From positions 158,138-222,137 of the forward strand of contig JASLQO010000018.1 of NCBI GenBank assembly GCA_030744435.1: a stretch of DNA of 64,000 bases. Direction: 5' to 3'. Positions 17,410-26,913 of this stretch are shown here, piece by piece; the first letter of the stretch is position 1; each line of letters begins with the position of its first letter. The notes beneath the pieces were generated by a model. That model did no database searches and was not told where the DNA came from. It saw nothing but the letters and a program-made list of their open reading frames with translations. Both the position numbers and the translations under genes were made by a program. This stretch comes from JASLQO01 sp002327525. GTDB lineage: Bacteria; Pseudomonadota; Gammaproteobacteria; Pseudomonadales; Azotimanducaceae.

Positions 17410-18095
17410 CGATTGGGCTCACACTCTGCACTCTGATCGCGGGTGGTTGTGCCGGCCCGGGCTCGCCCGTGGTGACAGAACGCTCGCCGGTCGACAGGGC
17501 ATCGGCGACGCATTACAGGGTACGGCCGGGAGATACGCTGTATTCCATTGCGTACCGCTATCATCTCGATGTCCCATCGGTGGCGAGTGCCAATGGCCTC
17601 AGTCCACCGTATACCATCTATCCTGGCCAGAAATTACGCCTGAAAGCAGTACCCGGTGAGAGCGGCGACACAGGCCGCGCCCCACCAACCAGACCGGCAA
17701 AGCGTCGCGACACCGGTAAGATCGCAAGCCCTGACATCAGCTGGCGCTGGCCGTCGTCTGGCAGGATAGTGAAGGAATATGGTCGCGAGAATCCCGGGCT
17801 TGATTTTGAGCTCAACGGCGGAGCGCGCATCGTGACGGCGGCGCCGGGTGAGGTGGTGTATTCCGGAAACGGTCTGGGCGGATACCTGAGACTCGTTATC
17901 GTCAGGCACGGAGACGAGTACCTGTCTGCCTACAGCATCAATGCCGAGGTACGGGTTTCCGAGGGGGATAGACTGAGCAGACGGGCGGTGATCGCCGATC
18001 TGAGCTCCACACTGCGCAGGACTCAGTCGATGCATTTCGAGATACGTAAGCGTGGTGAACCGGTCAGCCCGCGCTCGTTACTGGGCAAGCGGTGA
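17382..18095 (+). CDS. nlpD: NlpD-like lipoprotein with LysM and degenerate LytM (M23) domain
   Basis: 237 aa. A lipoprotein signal ends in the lipobox IAGGC; then a LysM domain (YRVRPGDTLYSIAYRYHLDV), a linker, and a LytM domain. The LytM active-site His/Asp set is missing: LDFELN stands where active enzymes have H-G-x-D-x, and YSIN replaces the YAHN of E. coli NlpD. Such domains activate cell-wall amidases rather than cutting peptidoglycan. The start ATG 17382 overlaps DUF368 by 28 bases. rpoS, the normal next gene, is absent. Confidence 0.88.
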   Translation: MDVVSTRTLTIGLTLCTLIAGGCAGPGSPVVTERSPVDRASATHYRVRPGDTLYSIAYRYHLDVPSVASANGLSPPYTIYPGQKLRLKAVPGESGDTGRAPPTRPAKRRDTGKIASPDISWRWPSSGRIVKEYGRENPGLDFELNGGARIVTAAPGEVVYSGNGLGGYLRLVIVRHGDEYLSAYSINAEVRVSEGDRLSRRAVIADLSSTLRRTQSMHFEIRKRGEPVSPRSLLGKR

Positions 18096-18112
18096 GCTCG
18101 AAGTACGGAGGC

Positions 18113-18436
18113 TTAGCGTTCCAGCATATCCCGCTTGCCTTCCGTGCCGTCCCAGTCGTCGGCGTCCTCGGGAGGTTCCTTACTTTCCGTGATGTTGGGC
18201 CAGACGTTGGACAGCTCTTCGTTTAGTTCCAGGAAATCCTGCTGATCGTCCGGCAACTCGTCCTCGGAGAAGATCGCGTCTATAGGGCATTCGGGCTCAC
18301 ACAGTGCACAATCTATGCACTCATCGGGGTGGATGACGAGCATGTTGGGCCCCTCGTAGAAGCAGTCTACCGGACAGACCTCGACGCAATCGGTGTGCTT
18401 ACACTTGATGCAGTTTTCGCCGACGACGAATGTCAT
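18113..18436 (-). CDS. fdxA: Ferredoxin FdxA, 7Fe type
   Basis: 107 aa. Two cluster motifs: the 3Fe/4Fe half CIKCKHTDCVEVCPVDCF and the 4Fe half CIDCALCEPECP. The acidic tail is typical of the FdxA family found beside mutS in Pseudomonas and relatives. It converges on nlpD with a 17-base gap. The sequence TAGAAT on the minus strand near 18470 could be its -10 element, but no good -35 was found. Confidence 0.94.
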   Translation of the reverse strand: MTFVVGENCIKCKHTDCVEVCPVDCFYEGPNMLVIHPDECIDCALCEPECPIDAIFSEDELPDDQQDFLELNEELSNVWPNITESKEPPEDADDWDGTEGKRDMLER

Positions 18437-18511
18437 GTTTAACCTCGCTGTGGTGCAAAAGCTGGGTATTCTATACCGTAACCATAGTGCTCGGAAAACC
18501 CCAATCCGAGA

Positions 18512-21091
18512 TTATTTGGCTCGCAGCTTCTTGAGCGTGAACAATACATCGAGTGCCTGCCTCGGACTGAGACCCTCCGGGTCGATTGCATCGAGGGCTT
18601 CAGTCAGTTCGTTGCGTCCCACAGGGGGCTGCGTCGCTGCGCCGCCGGCGAAAAGATCGGTCTGCGCCGGGTGCGAGGCCGCCTGGTCGAGTTCGAGGGC
18701 GCGCAGGCGCGCTTGTGCATCGCGCAGCACATGGTCCGGAATACCAGCGAGCCGCGCCACCTGTACACCGTAGCTCTGGCTGGCCGCACCCTCGCGTACC
18801 TGGTGCATGAACACTATGCGGCCCTCGTGTTCTGCGGCGGACAGATGCACATTGGCCGCGGTCGCGATTTGGTCCGGGAGTGCGGTGAGTTCGAAATAGT
18901 GCGTGGCGAACAGTGTCAGTGCGGAGCTCCGTTGCGCGAGGTCCGAGGCCGTGGCCCATGCCAGAGCGAGACCGTCGTAGGTGCTGGTGCCCCGGCCGAT
19001 CTCATCGAGCAGCACCAGACTCTCGCCGGTGGCGTTGTGCAGGATATTGGCGGTTTCCGTCATCTCGACCATGAAGGTCGAGCGTCCGCCCGTGAGGTCG
19101 TCGGAGGCGCCGATGCGCGTGAATATGCGATCGATGGGCCCGATTTCGCATGCCCGGGCCGGTACGTAGCTGCCGGTGCAGGCTAGCAGAACGATGAGCG
19201 CCGACTGGCGCATGTAGGTCGATTTACCGCCCATGTTGGGGCCGGTGATGATGAGCATTGTGCGCTGTTCATCCAGATGCAGACTGTTGGGGATGAAGGG
19301 ATCGTCGCTGATGACCCTGATCACCGGATGCCAGCCGTCGTCGATGCGAATGCCGCGCTCGTCGGTGAACGCGGGCGCACACCAGTCCAGCGCGAAGGCA
19401 CGTTCGGCGAAAGCGGCCAGCACATCGAGCTCGGCCACGGCCTCCGCGCAGGCGTGCAGGCGTCGCGCGTGCCTGGCAAGACTCTCGATCAGCTGTTCGT
19501 AGAGTTGCTTCTCCAGTTTCAGGGCGCGCGCCTGGCTTGTCAGAGCCTCGTCCTCGAACGCCTTCAGCTCCGGGGTGATGTAGCGTTCGGCGTTCTTGAG
19601 CGTTTGCCGGCGCACGTACTCCGCCGGGATCTCACCCACCGCCGCGCGGCTGGTTTCTATGTAGTAGCCGTGCACGCGGTTGTAGCCTACCTTCAGAGTG
19701 ACGATGCCGGTACGTTCGCGTTCGCGTTGTTCGAGAGCGGCCAGCCAGTCTGCGGTATCTGTAGTCAATGCTCGTAGTCTATCCAGTTCCTCGTGGTATC
19801 CGGCGGCGAGCACACCCCCTTCTCGTGTCGTGGCCGGTGGGTTATCCACGATGGCCGCATGCAGCAACCGGGCTTCGGAGTCGAATCCCGGTAGCTGGCC
19901 GAGTAGTGCCGTGATGCGCTGCGCATCGAGGCTGTCGATTGCGCCGTGCAATTCGGGCAGCGCATCGAGTCCGGCGCGCAGACGCACCAGATCCCTTGGT
20001 GTGGCGGAGCCGAGCGCGATGCGCCCGACGATGCGCTCCATGTCGCCGAAGGGTGCGAGATGAACACGTAGCGCTTCAGCACCGTGGTCCAACATGACCG
20101 TGACGGCTTGCTGGCGTGCGCGTATCGCGCCGTGATCGCGCAGGGGCGCGTTCAGCCAGCGCCGCAGCAGTCTGGCGCCCATCGGCGTGACGGCGGTGTT
20201 GAGCAGCGCATAGAGCGTGTGTTGCTCGCTGCCGTCGATGCGTCGGTCGATCTCGAGGTTGCGCCGGCTGTGATTGTCGAGGGTGACGAATTCGGCAGTC
20301 GGTATGCGCGTGATCCGGTCGATGTGCGCGAGATCCTGGCACTGGGTCTGCTGGGCGTAGGTCAGCACCGCCGCCGCCGCACCGACGCCGGGTTCTCCGG
20401 ATTCGATTTCGAAGGCTCGCAGATCCCTGACGCCCAGGTGTTGAGTGAGTCGGCGATAACCGATGTCAGCATCGAAGCTCAGGGCGTCACGTATGGTAAT
20501 CGCGACATCCACGCCCTGCAGTACCTGCAGGTCTGCGGGAGTGAGTATCTCGCTGGGTTGCAGGCGGGCAATCTCCGAACGCAATGCTTCCGCGCTTTCG
20601 AGATCGGCGATGTGCAGTGCTGCGCTATTGAGATTCAAGGTTGCTGCGGCATAGCCGCCGGGATGTGGCGAAACCGACATCAGCAGGCTGTCGTCGTTGG
20701 CGTCGAGCAGCGCCTCGTCGGTGAGCGTACCCGGCGTGACGATGCGCTGTACGCGCCTCTCGACGGGTCCTTTGCTGGTGGCCGGATCTCCGATCTGCTC
20801 ACAGATGGCTACGGACACGCCCAGATTCACCAGCCGCGCCAGATAACCATCGGCGGCATGATAAGGCACTCCGCACATGGGAATGGGTTCTCCCGCGGAC
20901 TGGCCGCGCGCGGTGAGCGTGATGTCGAGCAGACTCGCCGCGCGTTTCGCGTCATCGTAGAACAGCTCATAGAAATCTCCCATGCGGTAGAACAGCAGGT
21001 GGTCGGTGTGCTGTGCCTTGATGGTCAGATATTGGCGCATCATGGGAGTGTGGCCAGACACTCCGGTTTCTTGCGCGTTGCTTCGTGTCAT
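18512..21091 (-). CDS. mutS: DNA mismatch repair protein MutS
   Basis: 859 aa. The mismatch-contact segment FYRMGDFYELF (about residues 34-44) has the Phe-x-Glu wedge. The ATPase has Walker A GPNMGGKSTYMRQ near residue 620, the signature DDLTGGRSTFMVEM, Walker B VLLDEIGRGTST and ATHYFELT. It recognises mispairs and recruits MutL. The gene is divergent from recA, with 262 bases between the two starts. Confidence 0.97.
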   Translation of the reverse strand: MTRSNAQETGVSGHTPMMRQYLTIKAQHTDHLLFYRMGDFYELFYDDAKRAASLLDITLTARGQSAGEPIPMCGVPYHAADGYLARLVNLGVSVAICEQIGDPATSKGPVERRVQRIVTPGTLTDEALLDANDDSLLMSVSPHPGGYAAATLNLNSAALHIADLESAEALRSEIARLQPSEILTPADLQVLQGVDVAITIRDALSFDADIGYRRLTQHLGVRDLRAFEIESGEPGVGAAAAVLTYAQQTQCQDLAHIDRITRIPTAEFVTLDNHSRRNLEIDRRIDGSEQHTLYALLNTAVTPMGARLLRRWLNAPLRDHGAIRARQQAVTVMLDHGAEALRVHLAPFGDMERIVGRIALGSATPRDLVRLRAGLDALPELHGAIDSLDAQRITALLGQLPGFDSEARLLHAAIVDNPPATTREGGVLAAGYHEELDRLRALTTDTADWLAALEQRERERTGIVTLKVGYNRVHGYYIETSRAAVGEIPAEYVRRQTLKNAERYITPELKAFEDEALTSQARALKLEKQLYEQLIESLARHARRLHACAEAVAELDVLAAFAERAFALDWCAPAFTDERGIRIDDGWHPVIRVISDDPFIPNSLHLDEQRTMLIITGPNMGGKSTYMRQSALIVLLACTGSYVPARACEIGPIDRIFTRIGASDDLTGGRSTFMVEMTETANILHNATGESLVLLDEIGRGTSTYDGLALAWATASDLAQRSSALTLFATHYFELTALPDQIATAANVHLSAAEHEGRIVFMHQVREGAASQSYGVQVARLAGIPDHVLRDAQARLRALELDQAASHPAQTDLFAGGAATQPPVGRNELTEALDAIDPEGLSPRQALDVLFTLKKLRAK

Positions 21092-21268
21092 TGATCGGGT
21101 CGTTATTGTCGTCGTTGCGGCGTTGGTATGCGCGGTGCCCTACAGCCTCTCCCGGCCGTGCGCAGGCCGCGCGCTGGCCGTACTTGAGCAGTGAAGCAGA
21201 TGCCGACAGGCCCCGCAAGCGAGTGCACTGTTTGCCGCCTGGGCGTGTACGAAATGCACTCGTCGCTA

Positions 21269-21299
21269 TTGACCGGACATACTGATTAAATATACAGTA
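21269..21299 (+). promoter_or_regulatory. recA promoter with LexA (SOS) box
   Basis: TACTGATTAAATATACAGTA at 21280-21299 fits the gammaproteobacterial LexA operator CTG-N10-CAG within a TA-flanked palindrome. A -35 TTGACC at 21269-21274 and a -10 TATACA at 21291-21296 (16-base spacer) place the operator over the -10 region, as expected for LexA repression of recA. The rest of 21092-21353 shows no gene. Confidence 0.88.
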
Positions 21300-21353
21300 C
21301 TCGCTCATTTTGCCCACATCCAGACCACAAAGCAGAGATAAGAGAGAGCCACC

Positions 21354-22418
21354 ATGAGCGAAGACAAGCCCAAGGACGACGCTAACCGCGACCGCGCGCT
21401 GAACGCCGCACTCGCCCAGATCGAGCGGCAGTTCGGCAAGGGATCCATGATGCGCCTGGGTGACAAGGAACAGGTGGCCATCCCCTCCATATCCACCGGT
21501 TCTCTGGCGCTGGACATCGCGCTCGGTATCGGCGGGCTGCCGAGGGGCCGTGTGGTGGAAGTCTACGGACCGGAATCTTCCGGCAAGACCACGCTCACCC
21601 TGCAAGTGGTAGCGGAGGCGCAAAAAGCCGGCGGCACTTGCGCGTTCATCGACGCTGAGCACGCGCTCGATCCCATCTATGCGCAATCCCTCGGGGTGGA
21701 TACGGACGACCTGCTGGTATCGCAACCCGATACTGGTGAACAGGCACTGGAGATCTGCGACATGATCGTGCGCTCGGGTGCTGTGGATGTGGTGGTTATC
21801 GACTCTGTGGCTGCACTCACGCCCAAGGCGGAGATCGAGGGGGAGATGGGCGATACACACGTCGGTCTGCAGGCACGATTGATGAGCCAGGCACTCAGAA
21901 AGATGACCGGCAACATCAAGCAGTCCAATACGCTTGTGATTTTCATCAACCAGATACGCATGAAAATCGGGGTGATGTTCGGTTCGCCGGAGACCACGAC
22001 GGGTGGCAACGCGCTCAAGTTCTATTCGTCGGTTCGTCTCGATATCCGGCGCATCGGGGCGGTGAAAGAAGGCGAGGAGGTGGTCGGCAACGAGACCCGG
22101 GTAAAGGTGGTCAAGAATAAGGTCGCTCCGCCATTCAGGCAGGCGGAGTTCCAGATCCTCTACGGCAATGGCATCAATCATATGGGCGAGGTGCTGGAAC
22201 TGGGGGTTCAGCAGGGTATCGTCGAGAAATCCGGTGCCTGGTATGCGTACGGCGACGATCGCATAGGGCAGGGGCGCAAGAATGCCTCGGATTATCTGGA
22301 AGCCAATCCCGAGACAGCTGAAGAGATTGAACGGCGCATACGCGTCGAACTGCTGCCCAGTACCGGAGGCGATGTTGGCGAGGTGGTCATTCCCGAACCG
22401 GCTCAGGATACGCTGTAG
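21354..22418 (+). CDS. recA: Recombinase RecA
   Basis: 354 aa. Walker A GPESSGKTT near residue 70, the segment VIDSVAALTPKAEIEGEMGD, loop L2 around FGSPETTTGGNALKFY, and the acidic C-terminal tail. It catalyses strand exchange and triggers LexA self-cleavage, which fits the LexA box in its promoter. recX follows after eight bases. Confidence 0.98.
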   Translation: MSEDKPKDDANRDRALNAALAQIERQFGKGSMMRLGDKEQVAIPSISTGSLALDIALGIGGLPRGRVVEVYGPESSGKTTLTLQVVAEAQKAGGTCAFIDAEHALDPIYAQSLGVDTDDLLVSQPDTGEQALEICDMIVRSGAVDVVVIDSVAALTPKAEIEGEMGDTHVGLQARLMSQALRKMTGNIKQSNTLVIFINQIRMKIGVMFGSPETTTGGNALKFYSSVRLDIRRIGAVKEGEEVVGNETRVKVVKNKVAPPFRQAEFQILYGNGINHMGEVLELGVQQGIVEKSGAWYAYGDDRIGQGRKNASDYLEANPETAEEIERRIRVELLPSTGGDVGEVVIPEPAQDTL

Positions 22419-22426
22419 GCAAGCGT

Positions 22427-22927
22427 GTGATGCCGCACTCACCAGATCCGACATTCGAAACCTCCACGGGGAGCATGGAGGAAGATCGGAAATGGGAACG
22501 GCAGGTGGCGCTCGCGCGCGACCGGGGTGTACGGTTGCTGGGTCAGCGAGAGCACAGTGCCAGACAACTCACGACCAAGCTGTGCAAAAAGGGCTTCAAT
22601 CCGGATGCAGTCGACGAAGCTGTGGGTCAACTTGCAGAGATGGACATCCAGTCGGATGAGCGCTTTGCCGAGGCAATGGTGCGACGGCGCGTCGATCGCG
22701 GTTTCGGTCCGATGTACGTGCGTGCGGAGCTTCGCGAGTGCGGCATCGGAGACGATGCAATCGACGCCGTGCTGATGCGTTCAGGAGAGTTTTGGCTGGA
22801 AGTGGCGAGTAGTGCTCGCGAGAAGAAATTTGGTTCCCTGGAAGAAGCTGACTGGAACGTGCAGGCCCGTTTTCTCGCGCGCCGGGGGTTTCCGGCCGAT
22901 CTGATTTATCGTGCGCTCGGACGATAA
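22427..22927 (+). CDS. recX: Regulatory protein RecX
   Basis: 166 aa from GTG 22427. Three-helix RecX repeats are visible: LLGQREHSARQLTTKLCKKG, FAEAMVRRRVDRGFGPMYV and the C-terminal NVQARFLARRGFPADLIYRAL. It inhibits RecA filaments; position directly after recA is standard. ATG 22430, or ATG 22475 (MEEDRKWERQ) preceded by GGGGAG, are alternative starts that would drop the poorly conserved N-terminus. Confidence 0.92.
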   Translation: MMPHSPDPTFETSTGSMEEDRKWERQVALARDRGVRLLGQREHSARQLTTKLCKKGFNPDAVDEAVGQLAEMDIQSDERFAEAMVRRRVDRGFGPMYVRAELRECGIGDDAIDAVLMRSGEFWLEVASSAREKKFGSLEEADWNVQARFLARRGFPADLIYRALGR

Positions 22928-22993
22928 CCCCGGCGGGTGAATCGCGCACCGTTTCCTATATACTTGCGCACCTTTTTTCAGTACGCCTGAACG

Positions 22994-25597
22994 ATGAAAA
23001 CTGCCGAGGTACGCAAGGCTTATCTGTCTTTCTTCGAAGAGCGGGGCCACCGTGTGGTGCCTTCCAGTAAGCTAGTGCCCGCCAACGACCCGACGCTGCT
23101 GTTCACCAACTCCGGAATGGTACAGTTCAAAGATGCGTTGCTGGGTCGTGAGGACCTCGGCTATGACCGTGCGACCTCCTCGCAGCGTTGCGTGCGCGCA
23201 GGTGGTAAGCATAATGATCTGGAAAACGTGGGCTATACGGCCCGCCACCACACGTTCTTCGAGATGCTGGGCAATTTCAGCTTCGGCGCCTACTTCAAGA
23301 ACGAGACCATAGGCTGGGCCTGGGAGTTCACCACGAGTGTGCTGAAACTCGATCCCGAGCGGATCTGGGTGACCGTGCATCCGACGGATGATGAGTCACG
23401 CCGCATCTGGGAAGATGATATCGGGGTCCCGCACGAGCGCGTCATCTCTCTCGAAGAGAATTTCTGGGCGATGGGTGATACCGGCCCCTGTGGTCCGTGC
23501 ACTGAACTGTTTTACGATCATGGTCCGGAGGTGGAAGGTGGACCACCCGGCTCTGCGGATGAAGACGGTGATCGTTACATCGAATTCTGGAACCTGGTTT
23601 TTCCCCAGTTCGACCGCTCGCCGGACGGGACGCTGAGCCCACTGCCTCAACCGGGGGTAGACACCGGCATGGGACTCGAGCGGGTCACGGCGATTCTGCA
23701 GGGTGTGCACAGCAACTACGAGATCGATCTCTTTCAGAACCTGATGCTGGCGGTTGGCCAGATGGCTGGTATCAACGACCCGCAGGAGACGTTGCACAAT
23801 GCATCGCTGTGCGTCATTGCCGATCACATCCGCTCGAGCGCCTTTCTGATTGCAGATGGTGTGATGCCCGGCAATGAGGACCGCTCGTATGTGCTGCGCC
23901 GGATCATTCGCCGAGGATTGCGGCACGGCTACAAGCTCGACATCAACGAGCCTTTCTTCCACAAGCTGGTACCCGTGCTCGTGCGCGAGATGGGAGACGC
24001 CTTTCCAATGCTGCGAGAGAAGCAGGCCGAACTGATGGCGGTGCTGTTGAAGGAGGAACAGCGCTTCGCTGAAACGCTGTCACAGGGCATGGATCTGCTT
24101 GAGAAGACCATCGCCGGGCTGCAAGGAGATGTCATTCCCGGAGATGTGGCCTTTCGGCTGTACGATACCTATGGATTCCCCACGGATCTCACCGCTGATG
24201 TCGCGCGCGAGCGCAATCTGTCGGTGGACATGGAAGGCTTCGATGCCGCGATGGAAGAGCAGCGTAGTAGGGGCCGTGCTGCCGCTCGCTTTGATGCGAA
24301 CATCGGCCAGCTTGTACATGCAGATGGCAAGGTGCGGTTCACAGGCTATGACGGTATCGAGGCTGTTGGTCGGGTTGTCGGGTTGCACACCAACTTTGGC
24401 AAGGCTGCAGGCGGGCTCGAAGAGGGTCAGACCGCTATCGTGGTGCTGGACGTGACGCCATTCTATGCAGAATCAGGCGGTCAGATTGGAGATACCGGCG
24501 AGTTGATTGCTGATGGCGTGCGCTTTGTCGTGCGCGATACACAACCCTCCGGAGATCAGTTTCTGCACGTCGGTGAGCTGGTGCAAGGCGAACTATCCCC
24601 GGGTGATGAGTTGACCGCGCGGGTAGATGAGGTTTCTCGCCGTCGTACACAACTGAATCACTCCGCCACGCATCTGCTTCACGCCGCACTTCGCGAAACG
24701 CTGGGTGCGCATGTGCAGCAGAAAGGTTCTCTGGTCGCACCGGAGAGACTGCGATTCGACTTTTCACATCCGGAGCCTGTCTGTGCCGATGAACTGTTCG
24801 CCATCGAGGCGCTGGTCAACGCCCAGGTGTTGTCCAATACACCGGTGGAAGCCGAGGTCATGGCCTACGACGACGCAATGAACAGCGGCGCCATGGCGCT
24901 CTTCGGCGAGAAATATGGCGACGCGGTGCGTGTATTGACCATGGGCGGGGGTTATTCGGTGGAGTTGTGCGGCGGAACCCATGTTGCACGAACGGGCGAC
25001 ATCGGACTGCTGAAGATCCTGTCGGAAACCGGTGTCGCTGCCGGTGTGCGCCGCATCGAAGCGGTCACTGGTGAGGGCGCGCACGCCTATGTGTCGGACT
25101 TGCAGCAGCTGGTGCAGCGGGCGGCGGACAGTGTGAAAAGTACCCCGAACGATCTGGCCGAGCGTGTGGATCAACTTGTCGGCGAACAGCGGCGGCTCAA
25201 TAAGGAGATCGAGCAGCTCAATCAGCGCCTGGCGGCCGATCAGGGCGGCGACCTTGTGGGTTCCGCGGTGGAGGTGGATGGTATCAAGGTGGTTGCCGCC
25301 GAGGTGCAGGGGGACAACCAGGCGCTGATGCAAACACTGGATTTGCTGCGCTCGAAGTTGCCGACGTGTGTAGTGCTGCTGGCGCAGCAGCACAATGATA
25401 AGGTCAATCTGGTGGCTGGTGTGTCGAAAGACCTCACCGACCGGATTACCGCACCCGATCTCATCAATGCCGCCGGTGAGGTGCTGGGTGCGCGTGGTGG
25501 CGGACGCCCCGACATGGCGCGTGCCGGCGGCGGTGATCCAGCGCGTCTGCAAGAGGCTCTCGCTGGCGTGGCCGAGTGGGTGGCGGCGCGAGACTGA
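22994..25597 (+). CDS. alaS: Alanyl-tRNA synthetase
   Basis: 867 aa. Catalytic core from MKTAEVRKAYLSFFEERGH with FTNSGMVQFKD and the RxxxG-type GMGLERVT; editing domain with the zinc-site motifs HSATHLLHAAL and ELCGGTHVARTG; C-terminal coiled coil and DHHA1 domain ending GARGGGRPDMARAGG. The recA-recX-alaS-lysC order is usual. A TATACT sequence at about 22959 could be part of its promoter. Confidence 0.97.
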   Translation: MKTAEVRKAYLSFFEERGHRVVPSSKLVPANDPTLLFTNSGMVQFKDALLGREDLGYDRATSSQRCVRAGGKHNDLENVGYTARHHTFFEMLGNFSFGAYFKNETIGWAWEFTTSVLKLDPERIWVTVHPTDDESRRIWEDDIGVPHERVISLEENFWAMGDTGPCGPCTELFYDHGPEVEGGPPGSADEDGDRYIEFWNLVFPQFDRSPDGTLSPLPQPGVDTGMGLERVTAILQGVHSNYEIDLFQNLMLAVGQMAGINDPQETLHNASLCVIADHIRSSAFLIADGVMPGNEDRSYVLRRIIRRGLRHGYKLDINEPFFHKLVPVLVREMGDAFPMLREKQAELMAVLLKEEQRFAETLSQGMDLLEKTIAGLQGDVIPGDVAFRLYDTYGFPTDLTADVARERNLSVDMEGFDAAMEEQRSRGRAAARFDANIGQLVHADGKVRFTGYDGIEAVGRVVGLHTNFGKAAGGLEEGQTAIVVLDVTPFYAESGGQIGDTGELIADGVRFVVRDTQPSGDQFLHVGELVQGELSPGDELTARVDEVSRRRTQLNHSATHLLHAALRETLGAHVQQKGSLVAPERLRFDFSHPEPVCADELFAIEALVNAQVLSNTPVEAEVMAYDDAMNSGAMALFGEKYGDAVRVLTMGGGYSVELCGGTHVARTGDIGLLKILSETGVAAGVRRIEAVTGEGAHAYVSDLQQLVQRAADSVKSTPNDLAERVDQLVGEQRRLNKEIEQLNQRLAADQGGDLVGSAVEVDGIKVVAAEVQGDNQALMQTLDLLRSKLPTCVVLLAQQHNDKVNLVAGVSKDLTDRITAPDLINAAGEVLGARGGGRPDMARAGGGDPARLQEALAGVAEWVAARD

Positions 25598-25598
25598 C

Positions 25599-26834
25599 AT
25601 GGCGTTATTGGTGCAGAAATACGGCGGCACGAGCGTAGGCAGCGTGGAGCGTATTCACGCTGTTGCTGAACGGATTGGCAGTTATCGTGACCGCGGAGAC
25701 CAGGTGGTGGTCGTGGTGTCAGCCATGAGCGGTGAGACCAACAGGCTCGAAACGCTCGGACATGAGGTTTCCGAGTATCCATCGGCGCGTGAGATGGACG
25801 TTCTGCTGGCATCCGGTGAGCAGGTGAGCATAGCACTTCTGTCGATGGCCCTGATCGATCGTGGGTACAAAGGCTGTTCGTTTCTCGCCGATCAGGTGGG
25901 CATCGTCACGGACGCCAATCACCGGCGTGCCCGCATTCAGAGTATCGAGACACGTTTGCTGCGCAAAGCGCTTGAGGAAGAGCGCGTGCCCGTGATCGCT
26001 GGATTTCAGGGAATAGATGAGCATGGCAATCTGACCACGCTGGGACGCGGTGGATCCGATACTTCCGCCGTTGCCGTGGCCGCGACACTGGGCGCGGACG
26101 AATGCCAGATATTCACGGACGTGGATGGCGTGTGCACTGCTGATCCGCGCATCGTCAGCCGGGCACAGCGTCTCGATCAGATCACCTTCGAAGAGATGTT
26201 GGAACTGGCCAGCCTCGGTTCTAAGATCCTGCATCCCCGGTCCGTGGAGTTTGCGGGTAAATACCAGGTGCCACTCAGAGTCTTGTCCAGTTTCGAGGAC
26301 GGTCCCGGTACCCTGATTACGAAAGAGAGCAGCGATATGGAACAACCGATAGTCTCAGGTGTGGCGCATACCCGGGATGAAGCCAAACTCACCATCGCGG
26401 GTGTCCCCGACGTTCCGGGTGTGGCCTCTAAAATCCTGAGTCCGGTGGGTCATGCGGGTCTCGAGGTCGATATGATCGTACAGAACACGGGGGCGGATGG
26501 CCTCACCGACTTTACCTTCACCGTGAAGCGTGACGACTACGACCGGGCACTCGGCATTCTCGACAACGTGCGCGAGACTCTCGGCGCGCGTGAGGTGAGC
26601 GGCGATAACCGCATCGCCAAGGTGTCGGTGGTCGGTGTCGGCATGCGCTCGCATGCGGGTGTTGCGGCGAAGATGTTCGATGCGCTGGCGGCCGAGAACA
26701 TCAACATCCAGATGATCTCAACCTCGGAAATCAAGATCTCGGTGGTGGTTGCTGAGCGTTACCTGGAACTCGCGGTGCGGGCCGTGCACTCCGCGTTCGA
26801 GTTGGGCGAAGCACCCGTTGACAAAGACGATTGA
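25599..26834 (+). CDS. lysC: Aspartate kinase (single-function)
   Basis: 411 aa. The kinase domain starts LLVQKYGGTSVGSVERI and has GFQGIDEHGNLTTLGRGGSD and FTDVDGVCTADPR. Two ACT domains follow (about residues 265-410), as in lysine/threonine-regulated aspartokinases such as that of Pseudomonas. The frame is open upstream inside alaS; ATG 25599 is chosen since it gives the family start, one base after the alaS stop. csrA, the usual next gene, is not found in the 79 bases that follow. Confidence 0.96.
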   Translation: MALLVQKYGGTSVGSVERIHAVAERIGSYRDRGDQVVVVVSAMSGETNRLETLGHEVSEYPSAREMDVLLASGEQVSIALLSMALIDRGYKGCSFLADQVGIVTDANHRRARIQSIETRLLRKALEEERVPVIAGFQGIDEHGNLTTLGRGGSDTSAVAVAATLGADECQIFTDVDGVCTADPRIVSRAQRLDQITFEEMLELASLGSKILHPRSVEFAGKYQVPLRVLSSFEDGPGTLITKESSDMEQPIVSGVAHTRDEAKLTIAGVPDVPGVASKILSPVGHAGLEVDMIVQNTGADGLTDFTFTVKRDDYDRALGILDNVRETLGAREVSGDNRIAKVSVVGVGMRSHAGVAAKMFDALAAENINIQMISTSEIKISVVVAERYLELAVRAVHSAFELGEAPVDKDD

Positions 26835-26913
26835 GCGCGAACGGCATTTGCTAATGGCCCAGAGCAGGTCAGAATAAACGACCTGCCATCAGTTGAGCCT
26901 TCGGAAAGTACCC

